64,000 nucleotides of DNA, taken from Bdellovibrionaceae bacterium UBA2316. Lineage in GTDB: Bacteria; Bdellovibrionota; Bdellovibrionia; Bdellovibrionales; Bdellovibrionaceae. The notes under the pieces were generated by a model. The model ran no database searches, was not told the DNA's origin, and was given only the letters and a program-made list of their open reading frames with translations. A program made the position numbers and the translations under genes. Location: the NCBI GenBank assembly GCA_002345205.1, contig DDVI01000089.1:13875-77874 (forward strand), given 5' to 3'. Positions 17,032 to 25,115 of the stretch are shown here, one piece after another (within the stretch, counting starts at the first letter, position 1; each line of letters opens with the position of its first letter).

Positions 17032-17629
17032 TCAAGGTGACGAAGCACAAGCCGCCGATCGCGCCATATTTTTTAATAAGTTTATGAATATCGTGAGACA
17101 ACCGATACTAGGGGTTGGGGCGGGAAATCCCAATGTGGTTTGGTATAGCGGGAATCATCCGTATTCAGGGTATGCATCGGTAGCAAGTCAGCTTGGGCCT
17201 AGAACCATAAATCCTGCGCAAACAAACCCCGCAACGTTCGTACGAGGCACTAGAATAACATCGGCGCAAATGATGAACGTATTAAATACGTTGCATGGTT
17301 TTGCAAATCAGATTACTCGGTTTAGAAATACTACTTGGCGATATCGTCGAACTCCAGGGCCAGACAACATTGGCGGCCCCCAGTTTACTGCGCTTCGAAA
17401 CACCTACCTTTCTACCATTCCAATGCCCTCGACCGCAGCATTTCAGGTAGCTCAAGAAATTACGTTTGTTGGCCCAGTGCCGCCGACTGCGCCAAACAGC
17501 GCCATCGATGCGTTTATGAATGCGCTTAGAACCAGTTTAACAAATTTTATTGCCGCTAATCCGGTTCAATTAACAGCCTGCCATGCCTCTTGCCACTCTT
17601 CGTGTCATGGGGCCCGAGGAAGAAGGTAG
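17021..17629 (+). CDS. RiPP-precursor-like protein with C-terminal CHxS-repeat core
   Basis: The 202-residue protein has no recognised enzyme domain. It has a long, Asn/Thr/Pro-rich leader-like region and ends in CHASCHSSCHGARGRR, three tandem C-H units (CHAS, CHSS, CHGA) followed by an Arg-rich tail. The repeats use different codons (TGC or TGT, CAT or CAC), so the pattern is held at protein level and is not a recent DNA duplication. It is embedded among seven radical-SAM/SPASM genes, overlaps the one before it, and ends 2 bases before the start of the one after. This fits a ribosomal precursor whose core is modified by radical chemistry. The long leader is unusual. It could instead be a small structural protein with a metal-binding tail. 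Confidence 0.7.
   Translation: MATNQGDEAQAADRAIFFNKFMNIVRQPILGVGAGNPNVVWYSGNHPYSGYASVASQLGPRTINPAQTNPATFVRGTRITSAQMMNVLNTLHGFANQITRFRNTTWRYRRTPGPDNIGGPQFTALRNTYLSTIPMPSTAAFQVAQEITFVGPVPPTAPNSAIDAFMNALRTSLTNFIAANPVQLTACHASCHSSCHGARGRR
17616..17626 (+). promoter_or_regulatory. Ribosome binding site inside the precursor's RGRR codons
   Basis: GAGGAAGAAGG spans the last sense codons of the precursor (the CGA GGA AGA AGG stretch). It lies 5 bases before a TTG at 17632 that starts radical-SAM 3. The Arg-Gly-Arg-Arg tail therefore doubles as the next gene's translation signal. Confidence 0.65.
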
Positions 17630-17631
17630 AT

Positions 17632-18747
17632 TTGAGTCATTTCAGTAGTGATTTTAACGTTGTTTATCTGCGCGTGGTTCAGGGATGTAATCTGAACTGC
17701 ACGCACTGCTTTACGTTGGGCAATAAAGATAAGTACGAGCTAGCAAGCCTAGCGCAAATCACTGAATTCCTTACCAGCATTCGCAAGAATGTAAATCCAA
17801 AGGGTGCCGTATTTTATATCCATGGTGGAGAGCCCTTCTTAGCGCCTAAAGAACATCTTAGAGCCGTTAACGAAATCATTAGATCAACGTTTCCAGATAT
17901 TAAAATAAATATAATCCCACAAACTAACTTAATGTTTAAGGTCGACCAGGAATTTGTAGACTTCATCAACGAAGAATACGCAGGCCACATCGGCGTTTCT
18001 TGGGATCATGGTATCCGTTTTCAAACAACGACTCGGGCACTGGATGAAGACTTATTCTTAAAAAACTTCCGCTACCTAGTTGAAAAGGATATCGAAATGG
18101 CCGTCGCCATTACGGTACAGAAGCACCTTTTAACCGAAGATCCTATTTCCATTGTTCAAAGACTCGAAGGTGCAAAATCAATTGATTTTGAATTCCTTAC
18201 GATGTTCGACAAGAAAACGATGGATCTAAAAGTTAACAATACAGAATGGTCAAAGTTCTACCATCAGATCGTCACTTATTATTCAAATAATAAAACAACT
18301 TGGTCACTGCCTCAGGTGGATTTGCTAACAAAGAGTTACATCGAAAATAAGATTTACCAGTGCAAATGTAACTGCTGTCAGCACAGAACATTTACAATGA
18401 ATTGCAACGGGACCGTGGGCCTGTGTCCAGATGAAACTTACGTAGCCCCTATCTCCACAGTAAAAGAAATGGCTAACGATTGGACAAGTTTTAGCACCAA
18501 AGCGGAAACTTTATATTTAAGACAACTGGGGCAAGAAATAAATTCGCTATGTACCCAGTGCGAATTCTTTGATGTATGCGGCGGAAATTGTGAACCGACG
18601 TTGTTTTCAGAGAACGACGAAGAATGTCCACTGTCCAAGCAATCCATCGCATACCAGTTTAATAACATTCAAATATTTCAAAATAAATTACAAGAAGCTA
18701 AAGAAAATTTAGTCGAGCTTAGAGAAAGAGGTCCTTCATGCCATTAA
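17632..18747 (+). CDS. Radical-SAM/SPASM protein 3
   Basis: The roughly 371-residue protein has CNLNCTHC, the SAM-binding IHGGEPFL, and a SPASM region (CKCNCCQHR, CNGTVGLCPDE, CTQCEFFDVCGGNCEP, ending with EECPLSKQ). A TTG at 17632 is the preferred start because of its ribosome binding site. An upstream in-frame ATG at 17590 would extend into the precursor gene. It is paralogous to radical-SAM 1. Directly following the precursor gene, it is the strongest candidate for its main maturase. Confidence 0.88.
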   Translation: MSHFSSDFNVVYLRVVQGCNLNCTHCFTLGNKDKYELASLAQITEFLTSIRKNVNPKGAVFYIHGGEPFLAPKEHLRAVNEIIRSTFPDIKINIIPQTNLMFKVDQEFVDFINEEYAGHIGVSWDHGIRFQTTTRALDEDLFLKNFRYLVEKDIEMAVAITVQKHLLTEDPISIVQRLEGAKSIDFEFLTMFDKKTMDLKVNNTEWSKFYHQIVTYYSNNKTTWSLPQVDLLTKSYIENKIYQCKCNCCQHRTFTMNCNGTVGLCPDETYVAPISTVKEMANDWTSFSTKAETLYLRQLGQEINSLCTQCEFFDVCGGNCEPTLFSENDEECPLSKQSIAYQFNNIQIFQNKLQEAKENLVELRERGPSCH

Positions 18748-19499
18748 AAGCATTACACGAAATTGCACCTGAAAACATACGGAATGTAGGCGTTCCCCTG
18801 GCGATCGAACAGATTAAAGAGTTTTTCGAAAATAAAAAACTTTTCTTCTTCGTTGATTATGCCCAAAGTAAAATCAAAGGAAATATGTTTCTAACATATC
18901 TTTCTAATCTAGATTTACCTTTTGAGATCGTCCTCAGCGGTGCTTCCAAGCAAGAAACGTTTGATTTAATCAAAATATTTATGGAAACCCGCAATCAAAG
19001 CTCGTCCGATATATTAAGACTTACGGTTGCCGATATTATTTTAACCCATAAAGGCGTAAACACTGAAAACTGGCTAATGAACCCGGTTTTAAGCAAAGAC
19101 GATATCAAAGAGTTTATAAGTCAAAATGGCGAATTGGTTAAAAAGTGGGATACATTTTTAAGTTCATTAATGATATTTATTTTAAAGTCCTTCACTGCGT
19201 TTGAAGAGCAGATAAACACGAGTGAAACATTTCCTCATTTAAAAGATCCAAATTACATCGGCGGAAACGTCGTGCAATTGTTTGATATACCGTGCTTCTT
19301 GGAAATGTTCTTTTCGGTTCCTTATAGCGGCGAACTTTTCTATTTCGATGCTCAGTTTGATGAACTTATGTTCAAAGGTAAAAATCTTTTCCATTATTTT
19401 TTCTGCCCGGAAAACACCCTAGTTGCTTTTATTCACGGAGCCGGTTCGGGATCAATTACTCCCGAATTAGCGGAGAAATTTTTTGAGGCTAAAGTCTAA
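18738..19499 (+). CDS. Unknown accessory protein of the radical-SAM operon
   Basis: The 253-residue soluble protein has no recognised domain. It contains many aromatic residues and LFFFVDYAQSK and VLSGASKQETF stretches, and shows no Cys-rich cluster motif. It overlaps radical-SAM 3 by 10 bases and radical-SAM 4 by 1 base (TAATG), so it is translationally tied to both. It might serve as a partner or recognition protein; this is inferred only from position. Confidence 0.6.
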   Translation: MPLKALHEIAPENIRNVGVPLAIEQIKEFFENKKLFFFVDYAQSKIKGNMFLTYLSNLDLPFEIVLSGASKQETFDLIKIFMETRNQSSSDILRLTVADIILTHKGVNTENWLMNPVLSKDDIKEFISQNGELVKKWDTFLSSLMIFILKSFTAFEEQINTSETFPHLKDPNYIGGNVVQLFDIPCFLEMFFSVPYSGELFYFDAQFDELMFKGKNLFHYFFCPENTLVAFIHGAGSGSITPELAEKFFEAKV

Positions 19500-20599
19500 T
19501 GGATGCCTACTTAGCGTCACGAGAGCTTGCAGAAGCCTCGCATTTTTATTTGAATATTAACTTTGAAATCCTAAATGGATGCAAATTTAAATGCCGTGGA
19601 TGCCACGTTGAAAAGAACGCGCAGCAACCCATAAGCACAGACGAATTTAACGGCCTCTCTAAACTATTGCAAAACTTTGAGCAGAGTTTATATCGACCAT
19701 TTATCGCTTTCGTGGGTCCGACTGATTTCTTGAGCGCAGATAATTTTGTCTCGACGTTTGAATCACCCGAAATTATTAAACTTTTCCATCACTTTAAACG
19801 CGTTTCATTGCAAACGACTTATTTAGATATCAGCAAAGCTGAACTAGCCGCAAAGATACTTAAAGAGCACTATTCTGAAATCGAACTAGAAATCAATATT
19901 GTCGTCGATCCGGCCCGTATAATGGATGCTAGTTACCTAAGTATTCTAGAAAAAAATAAAATGAAGTTTATGGAGCTGTTGGAACGTGATGAAGTGCGGA
20001 CCTTTGGAATTATGAACGTCTATAACTATGATCAGACTAAAATTCCGGATCTGCTACGCGATTACGATTTTATGCATCAACGTGTTGAACATCTATTTGA
20101 AACAACGATTGATTACAATTTCTCTATGGGCCGCAACAAAGACTTGTCCAATGAGGAATTTTTAGACCTTACATTCCGTATTCGCGACCTCTTCAATAGC
20201 TCTATCGTTTCCGATGACAAAGCCGAATACCTGCGATTTAGCTTTGGCAAGCTCACGGACTCGCTAATCGAGCGCCAGTACAACTATCGCAATGGAAAGC
20301 TATACTATTCGCCTTTGCTCTACGAACGATTCGTTACATTTAAGGATGAATTTGAAGTTCCTGTTACCCAGCATACGGCCCGCGAGATTGAAGAGTACGA
20401 AATGAAGGTGCAACTGGAACAGTACGAAGTCGCCTCCTCTATGGATGAATGTGAATCGTGTACGTTCCTAGGTTCGTGCGTAGACCGAGGCATTTTGTTT
20501 CTGATGAACACGTATAAAACTAAAAAATGCCTAGTAGCAAAAAAGGCGCTATTCGCCGTTAATTCCATGGGGGCGTTGCCCATTAATAATCATGAGTGA
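19499..20599 (+). CDS. Radical-SAM protein 4 (lacks the usual GGE motif)
   Basis: The 366-residue protein has the cluster motif CKFKCRGC near residue 30 and GPTDFL in the position of the usual GGE. The C-terminal CESCTFLGSCVDRGILFLMN, followed by KTKKC, has the same arrangement as radical-SAM 2. It starts at an ATG that overlaps the previous stop codon, and its own end overlaps the next gene by 8 bases. Confidence 0.82.
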   Translation: MDAYLASRELAEASHFYLNINFEILNGCKFKCRGCHVEKNAQQPISTDEFNGLSKLLQNFEQSLYRPFIAFVGPTDFLSADNFVSTFESPEIIKLFHHFKRVSLQTTYLDISKAELAAKILKEHYSEIELEINIVVDPARIMDASYLSILEKNKMKFMELLERDEVRTFGIMNVYNYDQTKIPDLLRDYDFMHQRVEHLFETTIDYNFSMGRNKDLSNEEFLDLTFRIRDLFNSSIVSDDKAEYLRFSFGKLTDSLIERQYNYRNGKLYYSPLLYERFVTFKDEFEVPVTQHTAREIEEYEMKVQLEQYEVASSMDECESCTFLGSCVDRGILFLMNTYKTKKCLVAKKALFAVNSMGALPINNHE

Positions 20600-21644
20600 A
20601 AATAGTTTTCTATACCACGTACTAAAAGATAAATTACCGATCAGTTCCGAGATCGAGCTGCACCTATTTGATTTCTGCAACTTGCGTTGTACGTTCTGCG
20701 GCCAAGATCATGAAAGCAAAGAAGGAATGGAAGAAATTAGAAACAAAATTCTTCCCGTCCAAGAATTTATCTCTAAAAATACTATCGACAGCCATATTGT
20801 TAATATAATGGGCGGTGAAATATTCAATGATGAAGTTCCCGACCATTTATTTAAAGACTATGAAAATTTAGCCACATCTATTCATGAGCACGCCCAGAGT
20901 CTAGGACATCAGTGTACTTTCAATTGGGTTACGAACCTCGTTTTCAAGAAGTCCCATCGAGTAGAAAACTTATTAACGGCACTTAAATCAAAAGGTATTT
21001 CAACGAACCTTTCTACTTCGTATGATTTTTCAGGAAGAAAAACATCTCTTTGGAAAGAAGACTTATTTAAAGAAAATTTGGAAAAATTCAAAACTAATAT
21101 TTATACCGTTGGTTTTGTTATGACCAAGCCGACCATCCAATTTCTTTTGAATCAAAATGATCCCTATTTTGAATATCTTTACGGCCAATTCCCTATCTAT
21201 TTTGATTTTTATGTACCAGAAAAAACGGCGCGGTTTTTAATGCCTTCTGATCAAGATATGCTAGACGCGTACTTATTTTTGGCAAAACGATATCCGAAAG
21301 TCAGCCCAGTTAAAGAACTGCTTACCCGCCGAGAGAATCGCATGACTTGCTACTCCCTGAACAAACTGACTTTGCTGCCATCTGGAAAAGAAGTTAAATG
21401 CCGTTATTTGAAATACGAAACTCACGAATTTAATAATCCGATCGATTACTCATCAAATGAAAATATCGTTACGGCACATTTGGAAGAAAACGGCTGCCTC
21501 AGCTGCGAATGGTTCGAGCGTTGTAGTTTTCGTTGCTTTGTCCAAGCGGATTGGTCTACTCGCGTGAAGACTCCGGATTGCTTTTTTAAAACGTTTTTCG
21601 CAGAAGTGATTGGCGATAAGAATGAGGTCCAAACTTGGAATTAA
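20592..21644 (+). CDS. Radical-SAM/SPASM protein 5
   Basis: The 350-residue protein has the cluster motif CNLRCTFC near residue 32, a SAM-binding NIMGGEIF, and a Cys-rich C-terminus: CYSLNKLTLLPSGKEVKC, CLSCEWFERCSFRC and a final TPDCFFK. It overlaps the previous and next genes by 8 and 10 bases. Its sequence differs clearly from the other island radical-SAM genes, which suggests a distinct reaction. The SPASM-like assignment is based on Cys spacing. Confidence 0.85.
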   Translation: MSENSFLYHVLKDKLPISSEIELHLFDFCNLRCTFCGQDHESKEGMEEIRNKILPVQEFISKNTIDSHIVNIMGGEIFNDEVPDHLFKDYENLATSIHEHAQSLGHQCTFNWVTNLVFKKSHRVENLLTALKSKGISTNLSTSYDFSGRKTSLWKEDLFKENLEKFKTNIYTVGFVMTKPTIQFLLNQNDPYFEYLYGQFPIYFDFYVPEKTARFLMPSDQDMLDAYLFLAKRYPKVSPVKELLTRRENRMTCYSLNKLTLLPSGKEVKCRYLKYETHEFNNPIDYSSNENIVTAHLEENGCLSCEWFERCSFRCFVQADWSTRVKTPDCFFKTFFAEVIGDKNEVQTWN

Positions 21645-22642
21645 TTATTAAACCCACCGAGCTTTGCAATTTCAAATGCACTTTCTGCAGTTCAACTCAT
21701 TTGGTAGACGATAAACGCACCCAACTGAGCCATGAACTCATATTTTCCTTTTTAAAACGCTTTCCTAATACATCTACCATCATTGTAAATGGCGGCGACC
21801 CGTTGATGATGAAACCAGACTATTACTGGGAAATAATTCGATATTTGGAAGAGCGAAATATGAATACGACTCTTTCCTTTACGACGAATCTTTGGGCATT
21901 TTATAAAAATCCAGAGCCTTGGGTAGAGCTTTTCAAACACCCGCTGGTGGGAATTAACACATCATTCAACTATGGCCAGACACGAAGAATTACCAAAGAC
22001 CGCGTTTATACAGAGGAAGATTTTTGGAAGGTGTCTGATTTATTTTTGGAAAAAATCGGTTACCGCCCCTCTTTTATCTCGGTCATTACCGAAGAAAATT
22101 TTTCCACTGCGATCGATAATGTTTATTTAGCAAAAAAAATGAACGTAGAATGTAAACTTAATTATGCTCTAGCCTCTGGTGACCAAGGCTCCTCATTTTT
22201 GATGGGTAAAATCTATGAGGTTTACTTGCAAATCATTCGGCTTGGACTGACCGAGTGGGAATACAACTCTAAGCAAATTATCAGAAAAAAAAATGCGATA
22301 TCAACATCGTGCCCACTGAACCGTGCTTGTGATGAAACAATCCGATGTCTTCAGCCAGAAGGCGATTATTACAGCTGCGGCGCTTTTGGGGACGATAAAC
22401 AGTATCCGATCAGTTTCCAAGAGGAAGTCATTCAAGGGAAAAAGTTTCTTCCATTAAAAGATCAAGCCCCCCTAGCTTATTTAAAAGAAGACTGCCTGAC
22501 GTGCCCTCTTTTTGAAATTTGCAATGGCTGTAAGAAAAATATCTCTGATATAAAAAAGTCTAATCGTGTTCAAGAACACTGTTCGGCGATGCAAAAAAAT
22601 ATGATCGAACTCGATGGGCTCGTTAATTATGGAATCCATTAG
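21635..22642 (+). CDS. Radical-SAM/SPASM protein 6
   Basis: The 335-residue protein begins with a TTG (MELIIKPTELCNFK) and has CNFKCTFC very close to its N-terminus. NGGDPLM follows as the SAM motif, and the C-terminal Cys-rich region includes CPLNRACDETIRC, YYSCGAFGDDK and CLTCPLFEICNGCKK. An AGG a few bases upstream is a modest ribosome binding site. The gene overlaps both neighbours. Confidence 0.85.
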   Translation: MELIIKPTELCNFKCTFCSSTHLVDDKRTQLSHELIFSFLKRFPNTSTIIVNGGDPLMMKPDYYWEIIRYLEERNMNTTLSFTTNLWAFYKNPEPWVELFKHPLVGINTSFNYGQTRRITKDRVYTEEDFWKVSDLFLEKIGYRPSFISVITEENFSTAIDNVYLAKKMNVECKLNYALASGDQGSSFLMGKIYEVYLQIIRLGLTEWEYNSKQIIRKKNAISTSCPLNRACDETIRCLQPEGDYYSCGAFGDDKQYPISFQEEVIQGKKFLPLKDQAPLAYLKEDCLTCPLFEICNGCKKNISDIKKSNRVQEHCSAMQKNMIELDGLVNYGIH

Positions 22643-23564
22643 TCTATCGATAAATCCGTCTTACTATTGCAACTTTCGTTGTGATTTTTGCTATCTCAGT
22701 GAAGCGCAGTTATCGTCTTCGCAAAGAATTACTCCGGATGAGTTATACTCACGTTTATTAGAAATTTCGATGCATAGAAAAATCTCGCATATTGATTTAT
22801 ATGGCGGAGAAATTGGAATTTTGCCCAGCAGTTATCTGGACCAGATAAAAAAAATAATGCGTTATTTTTACCAAGGCCCAATTAGCGTCATTACCAATTT
22901 AAAAGTCATCAACCCTTTTTTTGCGTCCGCGGACGTTGATTTATCAGTAAGCTGGGACTACCTTGCGCGCGAAAGCCATGCCGAAGTATATGAAAACATG
23001 AAGAAATTAGGTCGGCCTTTCCATGTATTGATGCTGGCCAGTCGCAAGCTGATCGATATAGACGATTCGTCTCTTAACGTATTGTGGGAAAAGCTAAACG
23101 GATTGCCTAATTTGCAGTCGTTAGAAATTAAACCGTACTCTAAAAATCCTCATCATCCTCAAGAGGTTTCTTTTATTCAATTTGAAAACTGGGTTAAAAA
23201 ATGGGTTTCGCAAGTCAATCAGTTTCCATTTGAATTTATCAATTTGAAAAAAATAGAAAAGAGCTTATCCGGAAACGTCTCTGCGTGGTCGGATGATCAT
23301 GTTTATATCACTCCCAGCGGAAAGCTAGCCGTGCTTGAGTTTGATGCCAATCATAACGAATTCTTTATGCCATTAAATAGTATGGACGAATACTTTGCTT
23401 GGACGGATTTAGAAAAACGGAAAATTAACTCGAATCAGTATTGCTCTAAATGCGAGTACTTAGGCAGCTGCCTCAGTGAACACTTGCAGGAAGTAGTTAC
23501 CTTATCTAATTCTTGCAATGGTTTTAAAAATCTACTGGATTGGTACAAAAATGAAAGAGCATAA
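22629..23564 (+). CDS. Radical-SAM/SPASM protein 7
   Basis: The roughly 311-residue protein has CNFRCDFC near residue 14, GGEIGILP as SAM motif, and CSKCEYLGSCLSEHLQ plus a final NSC as a short Cys-rich C-terminus. The ATG at 22629 is preferred; an upstream in-frame ATG at 22614 would add five residues. It overlaps radical-SAM 6 by 14 bases and the next small gene by 14 bases. It closes the run of radical-SAM genes in this operon. Confidence 0.83.
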   Translation: MESISLSINPSYYCNFRCDFCYLSEAQLSSSQRITPDELYSRLLEISMHRKISHIDLYGGEIGILPSSYLDQIKKIMRYFYQGPISVITNLKVINPFFASADVDLSVSWDYLARESHAEVYENMKKLGRPFHVLMLASRKLIDIDDSSLNVLWEKLNGLPNLQSLEIKPYSKNPHHPQEVSFIQFENWVKKWVSQVNQFPFEFINLKKIEKSLSGNVSAWSDDHVYITPSGKLAVLEFDANHNEFFMPLNSMDEYFAWTDLEKRKINSNQYCSKCEYLGSCLSEHLQEVVTLSNSCNGFKNLLDWYKNERA

Positions 23565-23976
23565 AGTTAAACAATTAGTTTTTAACCGACTTGGCACGTT
23601 CGATGATAACTTGAATTCACTAACCTATATTTTGGCAGAAGATCCAAAAGATATAATCCAGCATGCAGTTGATTACTTTCAGAAGCCTTGCTCTGAATTA
23701 ATTTATCCTGCGAAATCTTACGCCGTCGCCATTATCTACGCACATTTGCTGGAAAAAAACTTCGATGACGAATTCTCCAGTTCACTGGATGATGTCGATC
23801 TTTTTTGCGGGAACGACAAGTTTTTTGTTCCCTATTCTTCGGACAAGAAGACTTATGATACAATTCTAGAGCGAATTGGATACTCAAATGCATTTGTTTT
23901 AAATACTGAATTACCGCAGATTTCAAAAACTGTACGGTACTTTCAAAGCGAGTTTCAACTCGAGGTCCTTACCTAG
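23551..23976 (+). CDS. Unknown small protein ending the radical-SAM operon
   Basis: The 141-residue soluble protein (MKEHKVKQLVFNRLG) has no recognised domain. The ATG at 23551 is chosen over an upstream in-frame ATG at 23518, which lies deeper within radical-SAM 7. It is the last gene of the plus-strand run and its end overlaps the convergent DUF4097-like gene by 4 bases. A small accessory or recognition role is possible but unproven. Confidence 0.5.
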   Translation: MKEHKVKQLVFNRLGTFDDNLNSLTYILAEDPKDIIQHAVDYFQKPCSELIYPAKSYAVAIIYAHLLEKNFDDEFSSSLDDVDLFCGNDKFFVPYSSDKKTYDTILERIGYSNAFVLNTELPQISKTVRYFQSEFQLEVLT

Positions 23977-24677
23977 TTACGTTTAATTTTAAATTCACCA
24001 TTATTTACTTTAGTAGAAAACGTAAAGCCGCTTGGAGTTCGGTAGTCACCTAGATAGGTTGCCTGATTATAGTTTCCCTCTAATGTAATTCCACGAGGGA
24101 CAATAAACGTTACGTTACCTTTTCTTGAAACTAGATTGTTATCTCCGCGCCCTGACAAAGACGTGTAATCGATAACAACATCGCCATCGTCAATTTCGAC
24201 TTGCATCGAAGGGGTCGCGCCTTTAAAATCAATTTTTGTTTTTTTACCAATAATATCTAATGAACGTCCGTTACCAAAGACTTCGATGCTACCTTCATCC
24301 GTTTCTAAAATCGAATCATGAAAATCCCCAGAAGCCTTTAATTTCCCGCGAGTAATTACTACTTCTGTATCAACGCCAGACGGTAGAGAAATATTAAACT
24401 CAAATGGACAATTTAAAGAGTTCTGCGTCTGTGTAAAATCAATGGTTAGCTCGCGACTGTTCATTTTCGAATTGTATACACAATTGCTAGCCGCTTTTGT
24501 TTTATCTACCCTTACTGTCGTTTTACTTCCAGACAGAGTATTAAAAGTAATATCGGCCTGGGTTCCAGTAATTTTTATCTTTGATAAATCATTATACTCT
24601 TCATCCGCAAAACTCATAAAGGACAAAAATAACGTTAAAGAAAAAACAGCTGTATTTATATTTCGAGACAATTTCAT
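23973..24677 (-). CDS. Exported DUF4097-like beta-helix protein, second copy
   Basis: The 234-residue protein has a signal peptide (about residues 1-24, MSFADE cleavage region) followed by repeated short beta-strands (ITGTQADITF, VVITRGKLKASGDF, SIEVFGNGRSLDI), and ends in GEFKIKRN. The architecture and ending match the 245-residue protein at 11791. Two Cys residues (ASNC, LNC) could form a disulfide in the periplasm. It is oriented against the radical-SAM operon and followed on its own strand by nothing else, so it is probably regulated separately. Confidence 0.65.
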   Translation of the reverse strand: MKLSRNINTAVFSLTLFLSFMSFADEEYNDLSKIKITGTQADITFNTLSGSKTTVRVDKTKAASNCVYNSKMNSRELTIDFTQTQNSLNCPFEFNISLPSGVDTEVVITRGKLKASGDFHDSILETDEGSIEVFGNGRSLDIIGKKTKIDFKGATPSMQVEIDDGDVVIDYTSLSGRGDNNLVSRKGNVTFIVPRGITLEGNYNQATYLGDYRTPSGFTFSTKVNNGEFKIKRN

Positions 24678-24701
24678 AGTATAAACCTATCAGAGCCGAA
24701 G

Positions 24702-25115
24702 TTATTCGTAAATATCAATTCTAAATTCTTTTTCGACGTTAAAATCGGTTAGCTTATGCGAAAATGGTGGCTTTTTTCGGGGGTGATACACAATAGCCTT
24801 CATTCTCACTCGCCAATGTTCTTCTTTAATCAAAGAACTATTTAGAATTTTTTGTAATAAATCAAAAGAGGAAATTTGGTACTCTTCCAGTAAATACAGT
24901 AAATTGTTATTTATAGACCTGAACTCAAACCAAAGTGGTAAATAGTAACAGTTTTCAAAATAGAAAAACAAGAACAGTTCCGTGTCTTTTTGGTGACGTC
25001 GAAAGTTTTCGCAAAAAATTTCCAAATTTCCCTTATCATCGACGTCGATAATATTAGGAGTCGTGAATTCGTCCTTTTTATATCGAATAATTTCGTTAAG
25101 AAATAAGTCCGACAT
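24702..25115 (-). CDS. Unknown protein, minus-strand trio
   Basis: The 137-residue soluble protein is not recognised. It contains HWRVRMKAIVYHPRKKPP near its C-terminus and many aromatic residues. It overlaps the upstream minus-strand gene at 25096 by 20 bases and precedes the DUF4097-like gene by 24 bases, so the three minus-strand genes probably form one transcript. Confidence 0.5.
   Translation of the reverse strand: MSDLFLNEIIRYKKDEFTTPNIIDVDDKGNLEIFCENFRRHQKDTELFLFFYFENCYYLPLWFEFRSINNNLLYLLEEYQISSFDLLQKILNSSLIKEEHWRVRMKAIVYHPRKKPPFSHKLTDFNVEKEFRIDIYE

Noticed and set aside
17021..17629. Assigning the precursor to the known His-Xaa-Ser (Hxs) system
   Set aside because: The HxS spacing is suggestive, but the tail also has Cys before each His, and I could not recognise HxsD or a clear HxsB/C pair among the neighbours.
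17590..17631. ATG start at 17590 for radical-SAM 3
   Set aside because: It overlaps the precursor's core by 40 bases and lacks a ribosome binding site; the TTG at 17632 has a strong one.
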